From Triatoma infestans (lineage: Eukaryota > Arthropoda > Insecta > Hemiptera > Reduviidae), in NCBI GenBank assembly GCA_011037195.1, contig JAAEAF010003553.1, forward strand, positions 62,001 through 126,000: a DNA stretch of 64,000 bases, written 5' to 3'. Of the stretch, positions 47,494 to 57,540 are shown in pieces. The notes below the pieces were generated by a model. The model saw only the letters and a program-made list of their open reading frames with translations, was not told where the DNA came from and did not search any database. Each line of letters opens with the position of its first letter. Position 1 is the stretch's first letter. The position numbers and the translations under genes were made by a program.

Positions 47494-48164
47494 TTAGCCC
47501 AACACAATGTAGTGTGCATGCCTTTGCAGATGTTCTAGTTTTATTGGGAATCAATTGCAGAATCTCCCAACACTACCTAATGATTCTCCTAAAGATAAAG
47601 GTTTTTATTAACATCATTATTGATTTTTTCAGCATGATTTATTTAACACAAAAAATGTAATAAATTTTACTGATAATATCTTTAAAGTTATCTTTAATCT
47701 TTGAAGAGAATCAATCAGTTTGTTTTAGTGTAAGCTGTATTGTTTAATCCTTATTTTGTTTACTCAAGCCTTTTCAGTCTATCCACTTATATTTAGATAT
47801 TTTTTTTTTTTTTTTTTTAATTTAACTTGAGGGGGAGCTCTGCCAAAACAAACAATAAAAAAAACAAAAACAATTATTTTGTTTGAATTTTCAGCTGATT
47901 CAAAACTGTTCTGTTTCAAGTTAACATTTTTTTTTTTTTTTAATTAAAAAAATATTGATGTATTTTTTTTAAACTTTATCCATTTAATGATTTTTCACGA
48001 TAAATTTCTAAGCAATGAAATAGCAGAAATCAAAGAAAAAAGAAAATAAATTTGGAGCAAATTAGGATTTTGCAATGAATGGAGTGGGTCCTGCGTGGTG
48101 CTGAGAAAAATAAATAAATAAATAAAAAACAGATTTTTCCAACTTCATTTTATGCTCATCTTCA
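47494..48164. other. unassigned AT-rich region
   Basis: Poly(T) runs and AT-rich DNA after the Harbinger element. Confidence 0.5.
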
Positions 48165-48262
48165 TAAACACCTTACAAATCAATATTTTCTGGTAAAGAG
48201 TGAACGCCTCAAATAGGTTGATGATCTCATAATGAAACAAGCTATCAAGGGGGAAAAAAATC
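48165..48262. repeat. probable worn single arm of the same foldback family
   Basis: Reads GAGTGAACGCCTCAAATAGG, TTGATGATCTCAT, CAAGCTATCAAGG, following the order of the 36241-36310 arm (GGGCGAACGCCCGAAACCGG, TCGATGACCAC, CAGGCTATCACGG). Weak. Confidence 0.35.
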
Positions 48263-48439
48263 AACAAAGTTGTAGGAATTTAATGAAAAAAATAAACTCA
48301 GGATATGAAAGGGAACATTAAATACTTCGGAAATAACTTAAATGAACACAGTACTATCCAACCCGGAATGAAGGTGATGAATCTGAATTTTTTTGGCAAT
48401 TCCATTTCAGCTAAGTCGCCTGAAAATCTATGTTTAAGA

Positions 48440-48800
48440 ATATATTGCCCATTCTTGTACATCTATATACACGCTCGACGATGACATAGCAATCCTAATC
48501 CTCAGGTTCTGATCCCGTCCTCATGATTCATTATTTGCAAGCCCATCTTCATATGAAGAATCAAAATAAACACTAACAAATCGAAATACATTATTTTCAC
48601 CCTTAACAGTAAAATCCTTCCTCCGGTCTACATATACAACACTTCTATACGGCCTGCAGATCATGTGAGATATCTTGGATTATACCTGGACAAAAGACTA
48701 AAATGGAATCCTCAAATTCGTCTGAAAAGAAAAGACCACAACACAAGATACCGACTACTCGCTAAACTATTTGACAAACGTCAAACGTTCAAAAATAACT
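48440..48800 (+). mobile_element. Jockey-like LINE fragment left of a SINE insertion
   Basis: Plus-strand traces: D-D-D-I-A-I-L (RT catalytic box with an altered residue), then V-R-Y-L-G-L-Y-L-D-K-R-L-K-W-N-P-Q-I, RLKRKDHNTRYRLLAKLFDK and RQTFKNNFK up to the SINE. Continues at 49055. Confidence 0.8.
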
Positions 48801-48810
48801 TTAAACAATA

Positions 48811-49044
48811 TTTTTTTTTTTTTTTTTAATTTAAGGCGCGTCAACATCTATGGTCATTGGCGCCCGGAGTCTTCTCAGTGCACTGTCGGGCCTCCGGGCA
48901 GTGTTCTCTCGTTACAGATAACTCCGGACAGTGAGCTTTAGAGGCTCCTAGGAAGAAAAAAATCTAAGGGTAGCACAGTCAAACTCGGGTCTCCTCCGCT
49001 TGGCAGACCAGTACGCTAACCACTTAGCTATTCCATTCCCTACA
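48811..49044 (-). mobile_element. full-length tRNA-derived SINE inserted in a LINE
   Basis: Minus-strand SINE with a tRNA-like head at its right end (reads AGGGAATGGAATAGCTAAG), body, and poly(A) tail (a T-run at 48811-48828 on the plus strand). It is flanked by a 10-bp duplication TTAAACAATA (48801-48810 and 49045-49054) that splits a Jockey-like LINE frame. It lacks the upstream module, so this is probably the true SINE unit of about 230 bp. Confidence 0.88.
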
Positions 49045-49054
49045 TTAAACAATA

Positions 49055-49490
49055 AAATAAGACTATACACTTCCCTCGCTTATGCTGATATGGACTTACG
49101 GACTAGAGCTCTATGCGCTGCCAAAAAATCAAATCTAAATCGCATACAAACCTTACAATCTAAAATTCTTCGCCGAATAGCTAACGCTCCTTTGTATGTT
49201 TCAAACCACACTCTACATACTGATCTCAAAGTTTCATTTGTAGTAGACCTCGCTAAATTCCATTATATCAAGTTCCATGAAAACTTCAGATCGCGCCCGA
49301 ACCCTCTCGTACAACACCATTCTTCCTGATCACTTCCCGGACATCCAGCCCTTTAGGCTCAGGCGCCGATGGCTACGAGATCACTTGAATTAATGTTGGC
49401 CACCACTGGGTGTCCAACAAACATTCACGTTAATAACACGCCAATTTATATATCTTTTCAACATAATTTACTTCTTGTACATTATGTTGT
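49055..49490 (+). mobile_element. Jockey-like LINE fragment right of the SINE insertion
   Basis: IRLYTSLAYADMDLRTRALC, SNLNRIQTLQSKILRRIANA, PLYVSNHTLHTDLKV, AKFHYIKFHENFRSRPNPLV, then RLRRRWLRDHL. The same landmarks, in the same order, are in the LINE at 56580-57540 (FQSKILRKIVNP, YYVANFTIHTDLNI, HPNPLSH, RLKRR), so both belong to one family. 3' end at about 49490, next to a Helitron. Confidence 0.85.
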
Positions 49491-49501
49491 AGAGTTGTAA
49501 A

Positions 49502-50360
49502 TCTATATATATACAAATTCAGCATCCGTATGTTTGTGGCCGCAAAACACGAAAAAAGTAGTCGATAGATTGATTTGAAATTTTGACACAAAGTTGCATT
49601 TCTATATAAGAGTGTTTATATATACTTTTTATTCCGAAGTTCCCGCGTAAAACGGGAAATTCCGAGCGTTTCGTGAGGTTGGCAGAAATAGACAGACGCA
49701 GAGCGTTGCGATCGTTGTGCGCTCTCTGCCGAAGATATTTTGCACAGAATACGTCAAGAAACACATAATCATAGCTTGGATATCACAAAAGAAATGTACA
49801 ATGAAGCGCTAATCTTCATTGAGGATTTTTTCCTAGCAATGTGTGGTAATTTGTTGACATAATTGAGAGTTACAGTACCGAATAGGTCGATCAATGAACG
49901 TTCGAGAGAGAACTGATCAGAGAGCAATCATACACTAGTAATGGCTTACAGCTATTCGTCCAAGAATATACACTGAAACGCCTTCAATACACTGAAAAAC
50001 TTCAATTTTTAAAACGCCTTGCTAAGGACAATGTATGGTTTGAATTTAGAAAACGAATGCTTTTCTCATGGGCTTCTCCCTGATGTCGCATGCTCCAGAG
50101 TCGGTAAACCATCTGATCTTTATGGTTATGCAGAAAACGGACAAACAAAAAATGTAGTCCATTCATTAGCTTTACAATAAAACAAGACTTTCAGTTAAAA
50201 ATATTTTTTCTTTCTTTCCTTTCAGATTAGAGCCACAAAAATTAGGGTATCGAATGGAATGATGTGTTTTCTTGCTGAATCTATGTTATTATAATTCTAT
50301 TATTTATCTAACAATTAAAATCAGACTGAGCCACAGCTAATCGTGGCAGGGTTTTGCTAG
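49502..50360 (+). mobile_element. Helitron, internally deleted second copy
   Basis: TC at 49502-49503 preceded by A; CTAG at 50357-50360 followed by T; ATCGTGGCAGGG just before the end. The last 330 bp match 14670-14991 (FSHGLLP and SRVGKPSDLYGY-like coding traces from the helicase C-terminus). The left part starts TCTATATATATACAAATTC and differs from the first copy. Confidence 0.78.
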
Positions 50361-50392
50361 TTTGAAATAAAAAGATAAAAAAAAAGTATATA

Positions 50393-51738
50393 TAGGATGA
50401 CCAGAGTTATATGCTCCACCCACTTTTTTTTTAAATCGCGGGAAATTGCGAAAAAATAGAAAACACGTATTTAATCTATTTTAGTCTAGTTTATTTTCAG
50501 TTATTGATCCATTTTTTTTTATACCCCAATATCCCGAGATACAGCATCCAACTTTTTTTTTTCAAATGGAACATTATATTTTTTTTTGCATATTTTTATA
50601 GTAATTGAGCCTCTAAAAAAATAAAAAAATAAAAATTTAAAATCGGTTAGGTTTTTCAAAAGTTATGGTAATTTAAAATATGAAAAACAAATTTCAGTTT
50701 AATGTCAAATTACCTTATTTTTTCTTTAAAGAAGCTCTTCAAACTGGACACTATCAACGGATAGGCAAGCCAAAGCTCTGGACTCCCACGCTCTGTTTCT
50801 AGCAGCACTTAGGTGGCAAAGTCAACATCTAGGCAGGCTAGAGTTATTCGACGTTCCATATCTTCGACTGAAGCCACGGGATTAAGGTTACTGTACGCTT
50901 TATTTTTAGATATCCCCACAAAAAATGCACAATTTTATGGACTAATGAATCAAAGTTTACCAACAATGGCCTTCTTAATCGTTGGAACTTTAGAATATGG
51001 GCAGAAGAAAATCCAAAAGTTACCTTCGCCACACGCCATCAGGTTGTTTTTTCTACAAACGTTTGGTGTGGAGTTTTAGGAAACCAACTAATCGGCCCAT
51101 ACTTCTACAGAGGAAACTTAACTGGTGAAAGGTATCTAACTTTTTTAAGAGACATTTTGCCAGTTCTGCTTGAAGATGTCCCTCTAAAACGTCGGCTAGA
51201 TATGTATTTTCAACAAGAAGGTTGCCCGGCACATAATGCGAGAGTTGTTCGACGTTACCTGGACAGAAATTTCCACGAAAAGTGGTTAGGAACTCGGTCC
51301 GATCCAATGGCCACCTCGATCTCCGGACTTAACCCCAATGGACTATTTTTTGTGGGGATATCTAAAAAATAAAGTGTACAGTAACCTTAATCAGTTGAAC
51401 AGCTTCTTTAAAAAAAAATAAGGTAATTTTGACATTAAACTGAAATTTGTTTTTCATATTTTAAATTAGCATAACTTTTGAAAAACCTAACCGATTTTAA
51501 ATTTTTTTTTTTTTTTTTTAGAGGCTCAAGTACTATAAAAATATGCAAAAAAAATATAATGTTCCATTTGAAAAAAAAAAGTTGGATGCTGTATCTCGGG
51601 ATATTGGGGTTTAAAAAAATGGATCAATCACTGGAAATAAACTAGACTAAAAATGATTAAATACGTGTTTTCTATTTTTTCGAAATTTCCCGCCGTTTAA
51701 AAAAAAAGTGGGTGGAGCATATAACTCTGGTCACCCTG
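50393..51738 (+). mobile_element. Tc1/mariner-superfamily transposon with long TIRs, TSD TA (1346 bp)
   Basis: Terminal inverted repeats 50393-50736 and 51401-51738 (about 340 bp; outer end GGATGACCAGAGTTATATGC on the left and inverse of CAGGGTGACCAGAG on the right). TA at 50391-50392 and 51739-51740. The interior of about 660 bp holds a broken DDE transposase, too short for a full-length one, so the N-terminus has been partly lost. Confidence 0.87.
50740..51400 (+). pseudogene. mariner-type DDE transposase, inactive
   Basis: In pieces: W-T-N-E-S-K-F-T-N-N-G, N-V-W-C-G-V-L-G-N-Q-L-I-G-P-Y-F, GNLTGERYLTFLRDILPVLL, EDVPLKRRLDMYFQQEGCPA, H-N-A-R-V-V-R-R-Y-L-D, then after a frameshift SPDLTPMDYFLWGYLKNKVY. 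These match insect Tc1/mariner-superfamily (DDE_3-type) transposases, where one expects D-E at the first box, Q-Q/H-D-G at the second and S-P-D-L-x-P-x-D at the third. Here the first catalytic Asp is Asn and the second is Glu, besides several frameshifts. Confidence 0.85.
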
Positions 51739-51797
51739 TATATTTTTGTTTTGCGAAAATTTCCAGCGTTGTTATTAGTGTAAACTCAACACTATTA

Positions 51798-51845
51798 GAA
51801 CCACAAAATAAAGGCAGCCTATCATGGAAAATATTTCCGCTTTTT
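51798..51845. repeat. end fragment of the same foldback family
   Basis: AACCACAAAATAAAGGCAGC then CTATCATGGAAAATATTTCC: only the outer 45 bp of an arm is present. Confidence 0.45.
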
Positions 51846-52010
51846 TTTTGGCGACTCTTTCAAAAATAGGTCAGACGTTTTTTTTCTTTAAATTTTACAT
51901 CACACTACTTGAATTTAAGTCTATTGCTTTTATTGAAAACCTTTTTATCTTTCTGGAAAAATTTCATTTTAGTCAATTCTAAGGAAGCGGTGATTTAGAC
52001 TTTCCTTTAT
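51845..52010. repeat. worn fragment of the TTTCTCTTAC-ended repeat
   Basis: TCAAAAATAGGTCAGACG and the following Thr/Leu-free AT-rich segment with TCTGGAAAAATTTCATTTTA and AGGAAGCGGTGATTTAG resemble the middle of 45830-45980. Low identity. Confidence 0.35.
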
Positions 52011-52204
52011 AAAATGCCATTCTAATATCATGTATTATTCGATTCTAAAATCTATATAATATTAGCAATAACTAAATGAATGGATGAAATTCTGCGATTT
52101 TATCCATAACAATCGAACAAATTTCTTTATGTGATATACTAATTACAGTTTATACTAGAACTATTACTTTTGAAAATGTAAATGGATTCGCAATGCTTGA
52201 TAAA

Positions 52205-52470
52205 ATATCTTGTATTTTATCCGTCGTAGCATGCATATTGATTTTGTTCCCAGACTGGTTTCGGATTTTCATCCATCGTCAAAGGAAATTCACCAAGTTT
52301 ATGTAGTGAGTTCATCACTTCAACGTAATGTTTTTGTTACAACCAACAAGTTTGAGTATAAATAGAAACATTACGTTGAAGTGAACTCACTACATGAACT
52401 TGGTGAATTTGCTCTGACAATGGATGGAAACAAAATCAATTTGCATGCTACGACGTATAAAATATCAGAT
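52205..52470. repeat. foldback element (GTATTTTATCCGTCGTAGCA family)
   Basis: Ends GTATTTTATCCGTCGTAGCA and TGCTACGACGTATAAAATA; inner inverted blocks TTCATCACTTCAACGTAATG and CATTACGTTGAAGTGAACTC. Arms of about 120 bp. It carries the GACGA, stem-loop, GAAAC motif (inverse, 52258-52280). Confidence 0.8.
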
Positions 52471-53479
52471 ACTATTATTTACTTTTGTCTGAAACCATTT
52501 TCTGTGAAAAATGATTTTACAGATGGATTGGGGAGAATAATGAGGAGGTTTATTGCTTTCACTCAAATGGGTAGTTTTATGATAGGTTCCCCGAATATAT
52601 ATAATATTGAAATCATTAAATATTTTGTTAATTAAAATTTCTATTTTGAAGAAAATGTATTAAATAAGTAAATTGCAGTAAGCAGAAGAGAGACTTTTAA
52701 GTTTTTCATACCAGATTTTATTGTTGTAAAAATGGGTTAATTAAAAAAAAAAAAAAAAAAAAGATTTCATTATGAAATTGGGTTAAATTAAATTGTCCAC
52801 CAAAATTGTTAACTATCCAGATTAACATATAACAAATTTGTGTTACATACCTTTAAAAGCTTATTTGACCTTTCGCTTTCATCGGCTTTACTAAAGGTTC
52901 TAAGTATTCTCCCACCCCACAATGTCGTCAGACACTTAGTGAAAAGACATTTTACAATGAATCCCCTAAACTCTGTAAGTCAATGGAAATGCCAATGCCC
53001 GGAGACACTTTCAACAGTGATACTTTCAAAATGAAAAATGTTCACGAATTAGTGTACTCACATATTTATGTCGGTCTACATTTGTTTGTCTGTTAAATTT
53101 TTTATTGAATATTGAACCAATAACAAGAAAATAAAAAACAAATTATTTGTTATAAAAAAACATAAGATTTTTAAAAGTTCATAGTTTTATTATTATTAAT
53201 TGTTGCGATACTGTATCTCTTAATATCATTTTTATAATTCTATTTAGATATGCACTTAATAATAGTAAATTCAGTTCTCTCAGGAGTGAATTTTTTTTTT
53301 AATTTTTTTTTTCTTTTTGACAAGATTCAGCTAGAGCGAGCTATTTAAGATTACAAAGTGGATTAGTTTTTCAAGGTTCTAATTATAAGTGAAACTAAGG
53401 AAAGGATCGGAGGAAGTAATCATTTAGGAACATGAAGCTCTAATGTATTGTCACATACTTATGGATTAATCCTTTTTTT
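52471..53479. other. unassigned region downstream of the DIP-like gene
   Basis: No coding signature. Could contain further 3' UTR of the minus-strand gene. Confidence 0.45.
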
Positions 53480-53505
53480 TTTTATTTATTTATTGTTTCT
53501 CTCAT
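53480..53505 (-). promoter_or_regulatory. possible polyadenylation signal of the DIP-like gene
   Basis: About 90-110 bp after the stop codon of the last exon, the minus strand holds AATAAATAAATAAA. This would serve as a poly(A) signal if 53593-53918 is the terminal exon. In a region this AT-rich it could be chance. Confidence 0.3.
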
Positions 53506-53592
53506 TCATTCCCATAATATTTATGCTACATAGTATGTGCTGAAGGAAGACAATGAACAATATAACAGTTAGCTGTAACGCCAAAGCGATAG

Positions 53593-53918
53593 CTACAGTG
53601 CTAATAACGTTGGTAATATTATTAAAATATAAAGGCGTAATAATCTAAAAGTTAATTCAACACCTTTAGATTCTTGATTAGGATCTAATGTTACTTGACC
53701 ACTGGTCTGCCGGCCGCTTGGTGGAGGTGTATCCGGCAATGATGATTCTGCTGAACCTTCTTCCTCACCTTCACCATCCACTTCCAAATCATCTTCAACT
53801 ACTGAATTTGTATTACTTCCACTACCAGCATTGTTCGCCTGATGTCCAGCTTGAGATGGTGAATTGTTTCCAACTGCTGGCAATGCTGGATATCGACGGC
53901 CTACTGCTCCAGGAATCT
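53593..53918 (-). CDS. C-terminal exon of a DIP/lachesin-type Ig-superfamily gene
   Basis: Minus-strand frame that follows a splice acceptor (intron ends ...gttgaatag, exon begins AGATTCC at 53918). Read with the last base of the exon at 58199-58372, the first codon becomes GAG, so the joint reads R-L-Y-E-I-P, a hallmark after the last Ig domain of DIP/lachesin proteins. The rest is a low-complexity linker rich in Ser, Asn, Gly and Glu/Asp (an acidic run EGEEEG near the middle, then LPDTPPPSG). The frame ends with a hydrophobic segment (LLRLYILIILPTLLAL) and a stop, which would suit the C-terminal signal for a GPI anchor known in this family. Alternatively the exon could end at a weak donor (AAAG/GTGTTG, about 53665) and continue further down. 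The frame and joint are seen; the GPI anchor and family role (neuronal cell-surface recognition) are inferred. Confidence 0.68.
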
Positions 53919-54299
53919 CTATTCAACATTATTTATTATGTTTTGATTAATTTTGGTAATAAAAGTATGCTAATTGTAATTCAAATTAACAAACTATATC
54001 TTATGAAAATATTTTTTGGTGGGAGGCAATGAACCTGTTGGTTATTATGCCCTATGTCTCGATAATCAAATATATAAACACAAACAACTAGACATCACAG
54101 ACAATAAGTAACTTAACGCAATGACTATTTAATAAGAGAACCAGTCTAATGGCTTCACTAGCACTGATCCACAATTGCAACTGTCTAACACTTTACAACA
54201 ATCAACAATAACAATTAAAAATTATAAAACTATATTCCGGCATATAGTACTAATCTATTAATGTTGTTGAGATCATAACCGAGAGCTACCTGAATTCTA

Positions 54300-54770
54300 T
54301 TTGGAATAGAGTTAATAATCTCAATCTAACAAAAGGACAGTCTTGAACTATATGTATTACTGTCAAGGGGCAGTTACAGTGCTACATTTAGGGGCCACTT
54401 CTCTATTCATCAGGTATCCGTGAGTTACGCGGGTGTGACCAATTCTCAGTCGAGCTATCACCACTTCTTCCCTCCTGTTACCTCTGTAACAGGTGTTCCA
54501 GGGTGCTGCGATCCCCTTAATTTCTCTCTGTTTGTTGTCTGAGGTCCACTCATCTTGCCAATCTTGACGAATTTTCCTTTTACAAGAAAGTATTAAGAAA
54601 GAGTATGGAAAAAATCATTAGTTTTGATGGGTCACAACTCTATGAAATTAAAACCTGTTCATAAGTCCAAGCGACTATACTCATTTGCGGTAACATTCAG
54701 TACTCTCATTCTTAATGACCCAGACAGGACTGTTGGCTCTGCCGTAAACTATAATGTGCCAAATTATTAC
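54300..54770 (-). mobile_element. LINE C-terminal fragment (RNase H-bearing type)
   Basis: Minus strand: DNKQREIKGIAAPW, RREEVVIARLRIGHTRVTHG, YLMNREVAPKC. This is the conserved block between RNase H and the terminal zinc finger of I/R1/LOA-type LINEs (RLRIGHTRLTHG, P-P-x-C-x-x-C). Stops follow. It lies in the intron of the DIP-like gene. Confidence 0.82.
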
Positions 54771-55544
54771 TACCTCAGTTTTGCTGGATAGTATATTGAA
54801 GTGATTATTCCAGACCTCGAATAAATTGGTTATGTTATGATTGAGAGAAGAAGAAACAGCGAACTGGCGTCACTAAAATCGCGCCAAGAACTCTAACTCG
54901 CCAAGAACCAGTATTCACTCAAGAAAGTATTAAAGGAGAATTCTGTAACGAAAGTTAATATCTCAATAAAACTAATACTTTGCCAGCGCTCCTACAGAAA
55001 TCCCGGTCAGTGATGGGCACTATTGGAATTTATTCGTTATTTATTCGTTATTTGAATAAGTCCGAATAACAAATACATTTTTATTCGATATTCCAATAAA
55101 GGAAATAAATATTTTCTAGTTACATTGTACTTAGTTCTTTTTTTTTTTTTAAGTAGCTTTACGATTAAAATTGGACTCAGGATATTTGGCAAATGTCTCA
55201 TGTGTAAATGAATTTTTAAAAATAATATATACCCTACTCTATTACATAAAAAAATTAGATAAAAATCTGTGAGGATTTTATGTCATGTTTTTTGATACCC
55301 GCGTTTCTGTTGGAAGCACTACACCGATTCCTAAGAGTTCGCAATAACATGCCAGCAAGAACCCTTGGAGCCGGCGAAGCCGCCGAGAAAGGCTGTTATA
55401 GTTACAAACAAAACAATAATTACATTATATTGTATTATAATTACATTACAGAACAATATTATATATACAAATATATATCCACAAAATATACAATTATATA
55501 TATTGAATATGTGGATGGATCCGCAAAGCTGGATAAAATACCAG

Positions 55545-55548
55545 AAAT

Positions 55549-55581
<33 letters not shown>

Positions 55582-55605
55582 ATGTGTTTGTGTGTTTGTG
55601 ATGGG
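55545..55605. repeat. (TA)n/(TG)n compound microsatellite
   Basis: TATATATA followed by TGTGTGTGTG, inside the intron of the DIP-like gene and adjoining a foldback arm. Confidence 0.9.
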
Positions 55606-55760
55606 TCCGCAGAACTGGAAAGCATCAGAGATAGCCTACTTCATTCTGTGGCCATCACATCGGTTTCGGGCATTTGCCCATTATCAGGATGTTTTGATAA
55701 AACACTGCAATAACACGGACTTGCACAGAGCAAAATCATTTTTTACAATGTAAGTGTTTT
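55600..55760. repeat. single arm of the same foldback family
   Basis: GAACTGGAAAGCATCAGAGA, TGTGGCCATCAC, CGGTTTCGGGCATTTGCCCA, TTATCAGGATGTTTTGATAA: one arm, with the motif in inverse sense, at the end of a (TG)n run. It lies in the intron of the DIP-like gene. Confidence 0.7.
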
Positions 55761-56062
55761 GTTAAGACCTAACTGGGTTAAGAGATGGTTCTCCATACCT
55801 GACTAAGGGCACCTGTTATTTTCATTTTTAAAAGGCATTGTATTCTTTGAGCCTTTTAAAAATGGAAACATCAAACAAGTGGAGATATGCATCTTAAATT
55901 ACGTTTTTGGAGGATATTTACATTGATAATTAATTACCCATACTATCTTATTGTTTTTAATTGTTGTTCTTTGAGTATAGGAGTCATATTTAATCACAAA
56001 AGACCGCTGTGTTAGTTGTTAACTTTTATGAAAAATTATTAATAAAAATGAAGTGAATGATC

Positions 56063-56585
56063 GTAATGATAAATAAGTAAATAAATTGTTAATCTTGCCA
56101 ACCACCTAAACATAAACAAGCTCAAACCCGTGAAAATCTCCATGACAATAACATTGATACACACAGGCATAAAAGTGGACGGACTGGACAAACTTGTACA
56201 ATTCGAAATATACACACATAAGACACAAAACTTAATAAACGAACAAACAAAATTCGCTAGTGCACTATATATACATCTCATTAAAAGCTGTTTGATTTAG
56301 GTGTTTTGTGTATAGTTTATTTCGTTTTAGTTATTGTTAATGTGGAAGGATGTTGTTGAATAGAACTTCACCAACGAACCTCTATTGTGCCAAACCTTTT
56401 GTTAGTTGGTTTATTAAATTTTGTGTATTATGTTTGTATATTTCGAGTTGTTTAAGTATGTCCATTCCGTCTTGCTTTATGTCTGAGTGTAACAATGTAA
56501 ATGTCGTGGAGATTTTTACACGTTTATGTTTCTTTATGTTTAGGTGGTTGACATGGTTTACAATTTATTTATTTATCTATTTGCC
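56063..56585. repeat. inverted repeat with coding-like arms
   Basis: Arms 56063-56268 and 56365-56585 are diverged inverse copies. Both encode a similar peptide when read inward: VKISMTITLIHTGIKVDGLD, then Q-F-E-I-Y-T-H and LINEQTKF (left, plus strand), and VKISTTFTLLHSDIKQDGMD, Q-L-E-I-Y-K-H and LINQLT (right, minus strand). Retained peptide similarity suggests both arms derive from the same element's protein end, perhaps a Penelope-like or LINE tail; family not determined. Confidence 0.6.
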
Positions 56586-57540
56586 CTTTCTTCAATACTT
56601 CCTATATTCGCTGGAGTTTCTCAAGGCAGCATACTTGGACCGCTCTTCTATTCCTTATATATTTCAGACATCCCAGAACATCCAAACACCATAATATATA
56701 CCATCGCAGATGATATTGCAATCCTTTCTCCAAACCTTGAATTCTTGAATGGCTATCGCATTCTACAAGAACAATTCTTCAACTAGAATCTTGGCTCTTA
56801 ATCTTAAAATGGAAGATAAACGTTTACCCACAAAAAAGTAAATACATCGTATTTACACTAGGTAGAAAAATTCTCCCACCGATCCTCATTAACCACACTC
56901 TAATCTCTCCCGTAAATAATGTACGTTACCTGGGTTTCCAGCTAGACAAAATACTGACTTGGAATCCACACACTAGACTCAAACGACTTGAACGAAATAT
57001 ATGGTTCAGACAACTCTCAAGACTACTAGACAGACGATCCAAACTCACATTACAAAATAAAAAACTTCTCTACCTACTACTACTGAGAACTTATGGTCTT
57101 ATGGTATAGAAATATGGGGAACAACCAAGTGTTCCAATTCCCGCCGTATCCAGTCATTTCAATCAAAAATCCTTCGAAAAATTGTCAATCCACTCTACTA
57201 TGTTGCTAATTTCACTATCCATACTGATCTAAACATTCCTTTCGTTAACCATCTAGCCAAAACTCGTTTCTTTAAATTCCATTCATCCAGAACTGCTCAT
57301 CCTAATCCTTTAAGTCACTAGCTTTCTTCAAACAGTATTCCCGACAATCCAGGCAGGCGGCTGAAGAGAAGATAGCCCCGTGACCACCTTATAGAATAAT
57401 TCCTGTTAGTGGAGTGCCATCACTGGATGTCTTCTACAACCCACACTCCTGTTATTTAAGAAGTTGCCATTTAACATATTTACTTGCTGCAGTGCATTTT
57501 TTGCAGTTAGAAATATCAATAAAAACAAAAAACAAAAAAA
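56580..57540 (+). mobile_element. Jockey-like LINE, 3' part
   Basis: PIFAGVSQGSILGPLFYSLY and YTIADDIAILSPN (RT motifs around the catalytic Asp pair), then, after frameshifts, NNVRYLGFQLDKILTWNPHT, LSRLLDRRSKLTLQNKKLLY, FQSKILRKIVNPLYYVANF and H-P-N-P-L-S-H. A-rich end near 57520-57545. 5'-truncated; same family as 48440-49490. Confidence 0.85.

Noticed and set aside
53688..54032. Plus-strand frame of 114 codons
   Set aside because: Overlaps the minus-strand exon in antisense; the minus frame has splice and family support.
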